Counted from the stretch's first letter, positions 24,542 through 33,916 are shown. The stretch is 38,101 nt of DNA from Campylobacterales bacterium (GCA_026390135.1 JAPLGN010000025.1:1-38101), one strand, 5' to 3'. Translations and numbers: made by a program. The notes: a model not told the origin generated them from the letters alone.

Positions 24542-25884
24542 TGTACCACACCATAGCTGCCATTGCCACTGCGCATGGCATTGGTTCGATTAGCATTGTC
24601 CGTCTCAGTGGAAAAGATGCTCTCTCAATTGCCCTTAAACTTTCCCAAAAAAAAGAATTAGCTCCCCGTTATGCAACGTTGACACCTCTTTATGATACCA
24701 ATGATATCCTCATCGATGAAGCTATCGTCATTTATTTTCAAAATCCAAAAAGTTTTACAGGCGAAGATGTCGTCGAGTTTCAATGCCACGGCGGGATGAT
24801 TGTTGCGCAAAGTGTTTTGCGTGCGTGTGTGGATGCAGGGGCGCGTCTGGCACAGCCGGGAGAATTTAGCAAGAGAGCATTTTTAAACGGTCGCTTGGAT
24901 TTGACGCAAGCCGAAGCAATTGCGTCTCTCATTGAAGCTAAAAGTGATGATGCAGCCCGTATTCTTGCACGTCAAATGAAGGGAGAATTGCGTGAGTACG
25001 TTGAGACGATTCGTGATTCTTTACTGGAAATTTTAGCGTATTCAGAGGTTGTTATCGATTATGCCGAAGAAGATCTTCCTCAAGATGTTGTCGAACAGAT
25101 TGTAGGTAAACTCGAAAAAATCAAAAATGAGCTTTCCCGTACCCTCGAATCCAGTCGCAGACGCAGCGGCTTGATGCAAGGGTATCGAGTTGCTATCATC
25201 GGAAAACCCAATGTCGGAAAAAGTTCGCTTTTAAATTCACTTCTTGAGTATGAGCGTGCGATAGTCAGTGAGATTGCAGGAACAACGCGCGACACGATTG
25301 AAGAGCAGGTGCGTATCGGTACGCATCTGATTCGTTTGGTTGATACAGCAGGAATCCGTGATGCACATGATGAGATTGAACGCATCGGGATTGAACGATC
25401 TATCGCGGCGATTGATAATGCGGATATGGTGATTGCATTGTTTGATTCCAGCCGAGAGATGGATGATGAAGACAATGCTATTATTGACTTAATCGAGCAA
25501 TATTCGCAATCCAAGCCTTTTATTTGTATTCTCAACAAAGTTGACTTGCCAAAAATATTTCCCGATGAAAATTTGAAAAAATATTCCCCGATAGCGCTTA
25601 GTTGTAAAGAGGATACCGATATTTTGATTGATGCATTGAGTAATGTGATGGATCATGATAACGATTCGGAAGAGATGATGCTCATTTCACAGCGTCAGAT
25701 TAGTGCAACATCGGATACGCTTGTCGCTATTGATGAAGCTTATGAGCCATTGCAAAGCGGTGAGTTGGAGCTTTTTTCTTTTCATATCAATCAAGCTATC
25801 CGTTCACTCTCTTCAATTACCCGACCATACGAACTCGATGAGATGTTTGATAAGATGTTCGGTCAATTTTGTTTGGGGAAATGA
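24541..25884 (+). CDS. mnmE: tRNA uridine-5-carboxymethylaminomethyl modification GTPase MnmE
   Basis: MnmE works with MnmG to modify the wobble uridine of several tRNAs. The 447-residue protein has the folate-binding N domain (about 1-120; FTGEDVVEFQCHGG and GEFSKRAFLNGRLDLTQAEA). A helical domain follows, with an inserted G domain: GKPNVGKSSLLN (G1), GTTRDT (G2), VDTAGIRD (G3) and NKVD (G4). It ends with the family signature CLGK, including the catalytic cysteine. The start overlaps the jag stop (TAATG). Its stop overlaps the ruvX start as ATGA. Confidence 0.97.
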   Translation: MYHTIAAIATAHGIGSISIVRLSGKDALSIALKLSQKKELAPRYATLTPLYDTNDILIDEAIVIYFQNPKSFTGEDVVEFQCHGGMIVAQSVLRACVDAGARLAQPGEFSKRAFLNGRLDLTQAEAIASLIEAKSDDAARILARQMKGELREYVETIRDSLLEILAYSEVVIDYAEEDLPQDVVEQIVGKLEKIKNELSRTLESSRRRSGLMQGYRVAIIGKPNVGKSSLLNSLLEYERAIVSEIAGTTRDTIEEQVRIGTHLIRLVDTAGIRDAHDEIERIGIERSIAAIDNADMVIALFDSSREMDDEDNAIIDLIEQYSQSKPFICILNKVDLPKIFPDENLKKYSPIALSCKEDTDILIDALSNVMDHDNDSEEMMLISQRQISATSDTLVAIDEAYEPLQSGELELFSFHINQAIRSLSSITRPYELDEMFDKMFGQFCLGK

Positions 25885-26288
25885 TGGGTGCAATAATTGC
25901 GATTGATTTAGGATTAAAACGGATTGGGTTAGCATTGTATGCAGGAGCAGGCATCGTTACACCGCTAATGGCTATAGAGCGAAAAAACCGTAATCAAGCG
26001 GCTAACGACGTTAAGAAAGTCTTAAATGAATACGAGGCAACGACAGTCGTGGTTGGTATTCCAATGGGCAGTACAACGGAAGACGAGATGCGTCGTCGCG
26101 TTAATCATTTTATGAATCTTGTTGAATTTGCAGGTGAAATTGCCTATCAAGACGAATCTTACAGCTCTCAAGAAGCAGAAGCACTGATGAAAGGTGAAAT
26201 CCGCTACAAACGTGACGGACGGATTGATTCCCTTTCGGCGAAGATTATTTTGGAGAGATATTTAGGTCAGTTAAAAAATAGTCTCTAG
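25881..26288 (+). CDS. ruvX: Putative Holliday junction resolvase / pre-16S rRNA nuclease RuvX (YqgF)
   Basis: A 135-residue RNase H-like nuclease. Motifs of the family are visible: IAIDLGLKRIGLA with the first catalytic Asp, VVVGIPMGSTTEDEM, DESYSSQEAE, and the end motif DGRIDSLSAKIILERYL with another Asp. In E. coli the homologue trims 16S rRNA precursor; Holliday junction cleavage has also been proposed. Starts at 25881 or 25884 fit the GGGGAA at 25875-25880. Its 3' end overlaps the convergent gene by 44 bases. Confidence 0.9.
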   Translation: MMGAIIAIDLGLKRIGLALYAGAGIVTPLMAIERKNRNQAANDVKKVLNEYEATTVVVGIPMGSTTEDEMRRRVNHFMNLVEFAGEIAYQDESYSSQEAEALMKGEIRYKRDGRIDSLSAKIILERYLGQLKNSL

Positions 26289-26901
26289 CCTCTTTTTCAT
26301 CGTCACTCAATGTGACAAAATCTTTATCATTAGTTATTTTGTCTTTGATAATATCGGCACAATAGTCAAATGCGAGTTTTTGTGCCGCTTCTAACTCAAA
26401 TAAGAATCCAAGCCCACTGAACTGATAAGGCTCTTCTTGCTCGATACAGATCAAAATTCCTTCACATTTTTCTTCAAATTGATCAACGATATCACGATAT
26501 TGGATATTAAATTCTGTAGCATGCCACCCAATAGTTTCGAGAGTTTTATCTGAAAATTCGGCAATGCCATCACCTGTAGTATCATCGTACATTGCACGAC
26601 GTTGATTAAATCCGATGATAGACTGCCATGCAGCTGTGGCTTTGATGAGTATGCGGTCATCATCTTCAACGATACGGTAATTTTTGCCAAGGATGTCACC
26701 AATCGGACGTGCCAAATTAGAGGCAAGTAGTGAGACGGGAGGGATACTCCCCTCATAAATTGAGATGAGATCGGGTGCAAAAGGTTCAAAGACAACGTCG
26801 CCTGCATAGCTGATAGCAAAACGTTTGTTGGAGTTGAGTCCACGCATAAAATCGCTGCGATTGACGACAATAATCTCTTTAAATAAATTAAACTTTTTCA
26901 C
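26245..26901 (-). CDS. Unrecognised soluble protein, convergent with ruvX
   Basis: A 218-residue protein without signal peptide or membrane segment, rich in acidic residues and with many aromatic ones (for example TLETIGWHATEFNIQYRDIV). I do not recognise a family. GTG 26901 is chosen because AGGGG lies 5 bases upstream. The alternative ATG at 26934 lies just ahead of a -10 box and could not be transcribed from it. The gene stands alone between ruvX and ilvC. Confidence 0.65.
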   Translation of the reverse strand: MKKFNLFKEIIVVNRSDFMRGLNSNKRFAISYAGDVVFEPFAPDLISIYEGSIPPVSLLASNLARPIGDILGKNYRIVEDDDRILIKATAAWQSIIGFNQRRAMYDDTTGDGIAEFSDKTLETIGWHATEFNIQYRDIVDQFEEKCEGILICIEQEEPYQFSGLGFLFELEAAQKLAFDYCADIIKDKITNDKDFVTLSDDEKEARDYFLTDLNISPK

Positions 26902-26924
26902 AATGGCCCCTAATTTTTTGGTGA

Positions 26925-26930
26925 ATTGTA
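26925..26930 (-). promoter_or_regulatory. -10 element of the unrecognised gene at 26245-26901
   Basis: On the minus strand this reads TACAAT, preceded by GC. It is 23 bases before the GTG start, and an AGGGG ribosome site lies between. It helps to exclude the upstream ATG at 26934. Confidence 0.5.
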
Positions 26931-27015
26931 GCATGCAATTTGTCGTACTGGCTAAAGAGAAAATTTAGCTTTCAGATATAAGGGGGTACTTATCTTTCTT
27001 TTTGCAAAAGTGGGG

Positions 27016-27021
27016 TATAAT
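27016..27021 (+). promoter_or_regulatory. -10 element of ilvC
   Basis: A perfect TATAAT, 44 bases before the ATG at 27066. The ribosome site AAGGA (27054-27058) follows. The leader is too short for a typical branched-chain amino acid attenuator peptide, and none is seen. Confidence 0.6.
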
Positions 27022-27035
27022 TCGCCAAATTTTAA

Positions 27036-28088
<1,053 letters not shown>

Positions 28089-28104
28089 GAATTGCTTTTA
28101 AGCT

Positions 28105-28132
28105 CGTCATTCCCGCGAAGGCGGGAATCCAG
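28105..28132. repeat. REP-like GC-rich palindrome after ilvC
   Basis: ATTCCCGC (28109-28116) pairs perfectly with GCGGGAAT (28121-28128) around a GAAG loop, flanked by CGTC and CCAG. The element is much more GC-rich than its surroundings. Very similar hairpins occur as dispersed repeats in many bacteria (from memory). It could also stop transcription after ilvC, but there is no T-run. Confidence 0.65.
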
Positions 28133-28166
28133 CTCTAAAATACAAATTTAACATAAATGTTTCTTG

Positions 28167-29183
28167 ATGCATAAGCACATTTCTTCTTTCCATTCTCTCT
28201 TTTCACTAAAGCATATTGCTGTTTTTTTATCATTGCTTATTATGATTTGTGTAGCCATTTTAATTGGTTATTTTATTGGTTTCAATCAAGCGAAAGAAGA
28301 GACAGATCGCCAACGTGAACAGACAGAGTTGCTCATGGGACAAATCAAAGAAATTGCTAAAGTAGATACGAATGCTTCATTAAAAGCTAATGAACAAAAT
28401 CGTGAGATTGGTCATCTCAAAAAAGCACTTAAAGAGTTACTGGAACATGAATCTATTAGTGCTAATCATGAATATGCTCCCAAAGATAAAAAAGCAACAC
28501 CTCCCCCAAGTGAGCCTAGAGCCTCTCAACCAGTAATGAAGGGCACTGCAAAGTTAGTTATTATCATGGATGACGTATCGTATGCACATGACGTAAAAGC
28601 AATTCGCTCAGTTGGACTACCTCTCGTTATGTCATTTTTACCGCCGAGTCCTCGTCATAGTGAATCAGCAACTTTAGCGCAGGGAATACATGGTTATATG
28701 GTACATTTACCTCTTGAAGCGGTTGATTTTAATGATGAAGAGCAGGTAACATTGAGGATAAGCGATTCAAAAGAGATGATAGCTTCACAAATCCAGAAAA
28801 TTAAAAAACTTTATCCAGACGTTCGTTATATTAATAATCATACCGGTTCAAAATTTACTGCAGATGAAGATGCAATGGATCGATTGGTATCGGTAATGAA
28901 AGAAAATGGGCTTATTTTTGTGGATAGTCGAACCACTGCACTGAGTAAAGCAAAAGTGATTGACACAAAATACGGTATGCGCTATATCGGACGGGATGTG
29001 TTTTTGGATCATCATGATGGTGTAGAAAACATCAAAAAACAAATACGTGAAGCAGTTGAAATTGCTAAACGTAATGGAACCGCAATTGCCATCGGTCATC
29101 CACGACCTGATACCATTCAGGCACTCAAAGAATCCAAAGCTATTTTGAGCGAGATTAAGCTCGTTGGGATTGATAAAATCTGA
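28167..29183 (+). CDS. Divergent polysaccharide deacetylase family protein (YibQ-like)
   Basis: A 338-residue membrane-anchored protein. It has one N-terminal membrane segment (about 16-40), a helical stalk (about 45-95), a Pro/Ser-rich linker (about 105-120) and a periplasmic catalytic-type domain (about 125-335). The domain shows the divergent deacetylase features LVIIMDDVSYAHD, YINNHTGSKFTADEDAMDRL and AIAIGHPRPDTIQAL. Activity on a cell-wall or surface glycan is inferred from the family and unproven. ATG 28167 is taken as start; no strong ribosome site is seen. Confidence 0.85.
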   Translation: MHKHISSFHSLFSLKHIAVFLSLLIMICVAILIGYFIGFNQAKEETDRQREQTELLMGQIKEIAKVDTNASLKANEQNREIGHLKKALKELLEHESISANHEYAPKDKKATPPPSEPRASQPVMKGTAKLVIIMDDVSYAHDVKAIRSVGLPLVMSFLPPSPRHSESATLAQGIHGYMVHLPLEAVDFNDEEQVTLRISDSKEMIASQIQKIKKLYPDVRYINNHTGSKFTADEDAMDRLVSVMKENGLIFVDSRTTALSKAKVIDTKYGMRYIGRDVFLDHHDGVENIKKQIREAVEIAKRNGTAIAIGHPRPDTIQALKESKAILSEIKLVGIDKI

Positions 29184-29199
29184 CAGATTGCCATATTTT
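29177..29199 (+). terminator. Possible weak terminator after the deacetylase-like gene
   Basis: AATCT and AGATT can pair around a 3-base loop at the stop codon, followed within a few bases by T-rich sequence. The stem is short and AT-rich, so this is tentative. Confidence 0.25.
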
Positions 29200-29254
29200 T
29201 ACTTTTTTTTCGTGATAGAGATATGATGATCAAAATCTAATATCGGATAGTTAT

Positions 29255-30031
29255 ATGTCTCAGAGTGTTTCATGGAGAATAAAAGAACTGGAATCTATGA
29301 AGAAATATCCACATGAGCTTTATTTTAAAGGCTCACTTGATTTGCTTTCCCGCCCTAAAATATCCATCGTCGGAACGCGTCGTCCTAACCCTTATACACG
29401 AGCCCTTACTCTGGAACTGTCTAAAAAACTATCATATGCAGGGATGGTAATTGTTAGCGGTGCTGCTGCAGGTGTGGATACACTGGCGCATCAAGGTGCG
29501 GGTGTTAACAATACAATTGCAGTGTTGCCATGCGGTATTGATATTCGCTATCCAAAAGCCAACAGTGATCTAATTGAGTCAATTGAAAATGATGGCTTAA
29601 CTCTTTCTCAGTTTGAGCCTGATTTTATGGCAAGAGAATGGAGTTTTGTTGTACGTAATGAAATTGTGGTTGCGTTGGGTGAGTGCCTTATTGTTACTGA
29701 AGCCGATATTGGCAGTGGAAGTATGAGAAGTGTTGAGTATGCATTGGAAATGGGAAAACAGATCTATGTTCTTCCACATAGAATACGTGAGAGCGAGGGA
29801 ACGCATAGATTATTGTCGCAAGGCAAAGCAATTGCGATAGAAGAGATTGACAATTTTGTTTCTATGATTACAAAATCGGCACAAAACGCGAGAGATGATA
29901 CCCCATTTATAACCTATTGTCGAGCGATGCCGACGTATGAGGAAGTTATTGCACGGTTTCCAACTGAAATATTTGAAGCAGAACTTGGTGGCGTAATCGA
30001 GGTACGTAATGGGAGAGTAGTGGTGGTGTAA
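29255..30031 (+). CDS. dprA: DNA-processing protein DprA
   Basis: DprA loads RecA on incoming single-stranded DNA during natural transformation. The 258-residue protein is built around the Rossmann-like core: ISIVGTRRPNPYTR, GMVIVSGAAAGVDTLAHQGA, TIAVLPCGIDIRYP and ADIGSGSMRSVEYALEMGK. A short C-terminal domain (about 210-258) resembles a reduced winged helix. The N-terminal SAM-like domain of larger DprA proteins is missing, as is usual in this phylum. It converges with sorB. Confidence 0.95.
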   Translation: MSQSVSWRIKELESMKKYPHELYFKGSLDLLSRPKISIVGTRRPNPYTRALTLELSKKLSYAGMVIVSGAAAGVDTLAHQGAGVNNTIAVLPCGIDIRYPKANSDLIESIENDGLTLSQFEPDFMAREWSFVVRNEIVVALGECLIVTEADIGSGSMRSVEYALEMGKQIYVLPHRIRESEGTHRLLSQGKAIAIEEIDNFVSMITKSAQNARDDTPFITYCRAMPTYEEVIARFPTEIFEAELGGVIEVRNGRVVVV

Positions 30032-30033
30032 GA

Positions 30034-30051
30034 CAGAGCATTAATGCTCTG
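30034..30051. terminator. 18-base perfect palindrome between dprA and sorB
   Basis: CAGAGCATT and AATGCTCTG form a perfect palindrome 2 bases after the dprA stop; it also covers the last codons of sorB. It may act as a two-way terminator. There is no loop and no T-run, so the call is weak. Confidence 0.35.
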
Positions 30052-30361
30052 AAGAGGTCTCATATCCATAGTGTTTCACGAGATAGTTAATAATGGTTTG
30101 TTGATCTTCTTTAGGGATGGGAGCTTTAAATTCGTTTACCATTTTTTGTATGGTTCCTTTCCAGTAAGGGCGGCTTTTTTTACCTTGGTTAAGGACATAA
30201 CCAAATGAGTGGCAGATGAGACAATATTGCTGTACTACTTCATCATGATCACCTGCTGCGATCGGATATTCAACGTAGGGCATTTCAATAGGTTTAGATA
30301 CTTGGGCAAATAGAGCGGAAGTACTCAATAATAGTGTAGCCAATAATAATTTCTTTTTCAT
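30041..30361 (-). CDS. sorB: Monoheme cytochrome c, SorB-like
   Basis: A 106-residue periplasmic protein with a clear signal peptide (about 1-19, ending ALFAQ) and one heme motif, CLICH (about 47-51). The later part (YWKGTIQKMVNEFKAPI and QTIINYLVKHYG) is typical of the small cytochrome subunits paired with molybdenum enzymes. It lies 9 bases after the sulfite dehydrogenase gene, which identifies it as the electron-accepting SorB subunit. The Met axial ligand is probably M71 (IQKMV). Confidence 0.8.
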   Translation of the reverse strand: MKKKLLLATLLLSTSALFAQVSKPIEMPYVEYPIAAGDHDEVVQQYCLICHSFGYVLNQGKKSRPYWKGTIQKMVNEFKAPIPKEDQQTIINYLVKHYGYETSSEH

Positions 30362-30370
30362 AATCTTCCC

Positions 30371-31597
30371 TTACACAATTTTCACATTGACATGATCAAC
30401 GGCATTGTATTGATATCCACCTGCATTCCATCCAATTTCATCCGGCATGGGCTGGATATTTCCGATACGATTGATGGCGCGTACCATGATAGTGTACTCC
30501 CCTTTGATTTTCGGCTCCCAATCATAGCTCCATGGACGGAATGCAAATTTACCGTGATCCTCTCCCAGTTTTGCTGCACTCCAGCTTTTAGCGTTATCAA
30601 GAGAAATCATGACCTCTTTAATCCCTTTGCCTTGATCAAATGCAACCCCGGCAATCTTGATACGAGACCCTTTTTTGATGGCACTTTCAGGTAGCGGATA
30701 GCCGATGACTGATTTGACTTTCATTGCGGCGATTGGTTTACGTTTGTATTCGAAGTCACTGCCTGAGATAACACATTCGCAGTCATTATCGGGAACGGTA
30801 TACGCTACGTCCATAAAGAAGCTTGGTCTATATTCATCCATAATCATAATTTCGGACAGCATTTTAACCCAGCTATCCGAAAAATGCCCAGGAATGACGA
30901 GGCGTAATGGGAAACCATTGAGATAGGGGAGATCCTCACCGTTCATAGAGTAAGCAACGATGATTTGATCTTCAAGAGCCTCTTTAATTTCCATTTCACG
31001 AAAAAAGTCAGGAGTTTCTTCCATTGCCGGTTTTTCTAAACCATTGAGTCCAACCCATTTGGCAGAATCTTTCACTCCTGCATGAGTAAGAAGATCTTTA
31101 AGACGTACCCCTTTCCATACAGCGCATCCCATGGCATCATGATCCCATTGAACCCCATGCGTTGCTTGTCCTGTTACCGCATAATATTTACGGCTGTTAC
31201 CACCGCATTGGAGGACAGCTGTTATTTCTGCTGGTTCAAATTTTGATTTTAAATCATCAATACTGAGAGAAAGAGGAGTATTAACTGATCCTTTTACTTC
31301 AAGACGAAATTCGTTTAAATCAACATACATCGGCATATCAGGTAAGTGCCATCGTACAAAAAATTGATCGTTTGGAGTGATTGCTTCGGTAAAGAGCTCA
31401 CGACCTCGATTAGACGCTAATAGAGGAGGGCGATCTGAGATCGTTTTCATTGGTTTTTTTTCCGGAAATGCAACAACGGGAGGAATGAATTCAGGATTTT
31501 TGTTAACAATAGCTTTGGTTGTCTCTTTTGCAAATAGGCTTGACGCGCCAAGTAGCAGTCCAGCACCTAAAAAATTTCTGCGGGAAAATTTATCCAT
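30371..31597 (-). CDS. sorA: Sulfite:cytochrome c oxidoreductase molybdopterin subunit
   Basis: SorA oxidises sulfite to sulfate in the periplasm and passes electrons to SorB. The 408-residue protein begins with a twin-arginine signal (SRRNFLGAGLLLGASSLFA). It has the Mo-binding domain of the sulfite oxidase family, with the cysteine ligand in AVLQCGGNSRKYY and GVQWDHDAMGCAVWKGVRL. A C-terminal dimerisation domain follows (about 275-405). AAGG 8 bases before the ATG supports the start. Related YedY-type reductases differ in context: here the paired cytochrome supports SorA. A thiosulfate- or sulfur-oxidising life style is inferred. Confidence 0.85.
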   Translation of the reverse strand: MDKFSRRNFLGAGLLLGASSLFAKETTKAIVNKNPEFIPPVVAFPEKKPMKTISDRPPLLASNRGRELFTEAITPNDQFFVRWHLPDMPMYVDLNEFRLEVKGSVNTPLSLSIDDLKSKFEPAEITAVLQCGGNSRKYYAVTGQATHGVQWDHDAMGCAVWKGVRLKDLLTHAGVKDSAKWVGLNGLEKPAMEETPDFFREMEIKEALEDQIIVAYSMNGEDLPYLNGFPLRLVIPGHFSDSWVKMLSEIMIMDEYRPSFFMDVAYTVPDNDCECVISGSDFEYKRKPIAAMKVKSVIGYPLPESAIKKGSRIKIAGVAFDQGKGIKEVMISLDNAKSWSAAKLGEDHGKFAFRPWSYDWEPKIKGEYTIMVRAINRIGNIQPMPDEIGWNAGGYQYNAVDHVNVKIV

Positions 31598-31649
31598 AAT
31601 AGTTACCTTCGAAAGTAGTTAGCGTAATTTTAACATAAATGTGACTAAT

Positions 31650-32660
31650 TTACACTATAAGCATAGCGTCGCCATACGAAAAAAAGCGGTATTTTTCATC
31701 AATTGCACATTGGTAAATAAGGTGTGTTTCTTCCAACCCTACGAAAGAGGCAACGAGCATAAGCAAGGTGGATTGGGGAAGATGAAAGTTGGTTAAGAGA
31801 TGGTTGACACGCAAAGGGGGGTTATTGGGATGCAAAAAGAGGTTGGCTTCACCGTGAAGTTCATGGGTACGAGCATGGTACTCAATGGTTCGAGTTGATG
31901 TTGTTCCGATACACAGGAGGGGAATTTCTTGTTGGATGAGGAGATGTGCTTGGTCGGTGATATTAAAATACTCTGAATGCATCGGATGATCGGTGATGTG
32001 CGCGCATTCTACAGGTTTAAACGTTCCAGAGCCTACGTGTAAAGTGACAAAGGCATGAGGGTGAGAAGCACACATCTTTTCAAAAAGTTCATCGGTAAAA
32101 TGCAGCGATGCAGTTGGCGCAGCAACCGCGCCTTCATGTACGGCAAAGACACTTTGGTATTCGCGTTCGTCTTCAGAATTATCTTCACGACCCAGATATG
32201 GGGGCAGGGGAATGTGACCAATACGTTCAAGAATAGGTAACAATTCTTCAAAACGCAAAAGCATTCCATCTTTACTAAACTGGACTTCGCGGGATCCATC
32301 TTCATGGAGCGCGGTAACTATTGCAGTAAGGGTGTCGTCAAAAAGAAGAGACGTTTGCTTTTTCACGCGCCCTTTGATGTAAACATTGAGAGTATGGGCA
32401 TTGAGCGGACGGTTGATGAGCAGTTCAATAGTTCCGCCACTGGCTTTTTTACCGTATAACCGTGCTTTAATAACTTTGGTATCGTTAAAAATAAGGGCAC
32501 ACTCTTCAGGCAAAAACTGTTCTAATTGGTCAAATCGGGCATGAGTAATTGAACAATCACTTCGTCGGTAAACAAGAAGCCGCGCATGATCACGTGGATG
32601 GACTGGGTGGGTGGCTATGAGCTCACTGGGGAGTGAGTAGTCATAGCTGGATGTTAACAT
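31650..32660 (-). CDS. queA: S-adenosylmethionine:tRNA ribosyltransferase-isomerase
   Basis: QueA makes epoxyqueuosine in tRNA, the next-to-last step of queuosine synthesis. The 336-residue protein starts MLTSSYDYSLPSELIATHPV and has RDHARLLVYRR. It also shows LIFNDTKVIKARLYGKK, GAVAAPTASLHFTDEL and VGSGTFKPV, which are family hallmarks. ATG 32660, 7 bases after the tatC stop, is preferred; the in-frame ATG at 32690 would overlap tatC and add residues not usual in the family. It shares direction and spacing with tatB and tatC. Confidence 0.95.
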   Translation of the reverse strand: MLTSSYDYSLPSELIATHPVHPRDHARLLVYRRSDCSITHARFDQLEQFLPEECALIFNDTKVIKARLYGKKASGGTIELLINRPLNAHTLNVYIKGRVKKQTSLLFDDTLTAIVTALHEDGSREVQFSKDGMLLRFEELLPILERIGHIPLPPYLGREDNSEDEREYQSVFAVHEGAVAAPTASLHFTDELFEKMCASHPHAFVTLHVGSGTFKPVECAHITDHPMHSEYFNITDQAHLLIQQEIPLLCIGTTSTRTIEYHARTHELHGEANLFLHPNNPPLRVNHLLTNFHLPQSTLLMLVASFVGLEETHLIYQCAIDEKYRFFSYGDAMLIV

Positions 32661-32667
32661 GGGGTCT

Positions 32668-33453
32668 TTAGTCAATCGTCTCTTCTTCATCTTCGTAGTC
32701 TAATTCAGGCTCTTCTTTGGGAGCTGGATTAACAGCTCGGACAATGAGAATAGAGATTCCATAGAGAAGAATCAAAGGCAATGCCATTAAGATTTGAGAG
32801 ATGACATCCGGAGGAGTTAAAATTGCTGCAATTACAAAGATTAAAACGATAGCGTATCGAAAGAAACCTATCATCATTTTATCATCAATTAGTCCTAAGA
32901 GGGCAAGAAAATAACAAACAACCGGAAGTTCAAATGCCAGTCCAAACCCAAATAAAATTTTGGTAAAAAACTCAACGTACTCTCCAATATTGTACATCGG
33001 AACAAAAGAAGCGCTTCCAAATTCGATAAAAAAGGCAAATCCGATGGGGGTTACAAAATAGTAGGCGAAGGCTGCACCCATCAGGAACATTCCTGTCCCT
33101 CCTACGACGATGGGAATCATCATTTTTTTCTCGTTGGTATACAAACCTGGAGCGATAAAAAGCCATACTTGAGAGAGGATGACTGGAAGTGCTAGGAGGA
33201 GTCCGGCAAAAAAGGAAACTTTCATCGCAACAAAAAACGCTTCTGACAATTCTCGGGTAACAATCATCCCCATGGCTGCTTTACGAGAAATTTTTGCGGT
33301 AGCGGTTAGTGCATCAACAAGAGGAGCGGTAATCCATGCCAATAGCGCATCGTGAAAATTCCACATGATAAGAGACATAATAATAACTGCAACGACGCTG
33401 ATGCCCAGACGTTTGCGCAGTTCAACTAAATGAGGGCGTAAATCATCAAACAT
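32668..33453 (-). CDS. tatC: Twin-arginine translocase subunit TatC
   Basis: TatC is the six-helix receptor that binds twin-arginine signal peptides. The 261-residue protein has PHLVELRKRLGISVVAVI at the N-terminus (the conserved HLxELRxR region), six hydrophobic segments and FGLAFELPVVCYFLALLGLI. Its cytoplasmic tail is acidic (EEPELDYEDEEE). The start overlaps the tatB stop as TAATG. SorA, encoded downstream on the same strand, is a likely substrate. Confidence 0.97.
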   Translation of the reverse strand: MFDDLRPHLVELRKRLGISVVAVIIMSLIMWNFHDALLAWITAPLVDALTATAKISRKAAMGMIVTRELSEAFFVAMKVSFFAGLLLALPVILSQVWLFIAPGLYTNEKKMMIPIVVGGTGMFLMGAAFAYYFVTPIGFAFFIEFGSASFVPMYNIGEYVEFFTKILFGFGLAFELPVVCYFLALLGLIDDKMMIGFFRYAIVLIFVIAAILTPPDVISQILMALPLILLYGISILIVRAVNPAPKEEPELDYEDEEETID

Positions 33454-33869
33454 TAAGCATTCTCTTCGAGGGATTTGGTTTCAATGGGGATAATAACTTC
33501 TTTGGCTTTGGGAGCGAAAGTAATAACTTCTGCCTCTTTGGGCGCGGAGGGGGCTTGGGCTGCAATGGTGTTGAAATTAAGATCATTTTTAATCGATTGA
33601 ACTTCACTCCCAATTTCAGTGACGTTGGTCATCCGCTCTAGCTCCGAACTTGCATCCGTAAGCTCTTTTTTGTAGTTGAGAGCTTCTTGTTTCATCTCTG
33701 AAAAATTCATTTCCTCTTCGAGGGTTGCGCGGGCTGAATTGACCGTGCCTTTTACGCTACGAAAAAACTTAGCAATATCTACCATGGTCGAGGGGAGCTT
33801 CTCTGGACCTAAAAACAGTACCGCAATAATTGCGATAAGAAAAATTTCACCGATGCCCATACCAAACAT
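33453..33869 (-). CDS. tatB: Twin-arginine translocase subunit TatB
   Basis: A 138-residue protein with one N-terminal membrane helix (about 5-20), the hinge LFLGPEKLPSTMVDIAKFFR and an amphipathic helix (about 24-45). A long charged tail with Pro/Ala-rich stretches follows. The F-GPEKLP hinge and the length mark it as TatB rather than TatA; no tatA is present next to it. A -10 box (TAGAAT on the minus strand) and an AGG before the ATG support the start. It heads the tatB-tatC-queA unit. Confidence 0.92.
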   Translation of the reverse strand: MFGMGIGEIFLIAIIAVLFLGPEKLPSTMVDIAKFFRSVKGTVNSARATLEEEMNFSEMKQEALNYKKELTDASSELERMTNVTEIGSEVQSIKNDLNFNTIAAQAPSAPKEAEVITFAPKAKEVIIPIETKSLEENA

Positions 33870-33898
33870 ATTATTTGCCTAATGCTAAAGATGGGGCA

Positions 33899-33904
33899 AT
33901 TCTA
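33899..33904 (-). promoter_or_regulatory. -10 element of the tatB-tatC-queA unit
   Basis: Reads TAGAAT on the minus strand, preceded by GC, 29 bases before the tatB ATG. One mismatch from consensus. It lies in the short gap between hemW and tatB. Confidence 0.45.
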
Positions 33905-33916
33905 GCAAAAAAAGAG

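Noticed and set aside
25080-25538. Minus-strand open frame of 152 codons opposite mnmE
   Set aside because: It mirrors a strongly conserved GTPase domain, has a Ser/Arg/Ile-rich antisense-like composition and no ribosome site or family match.
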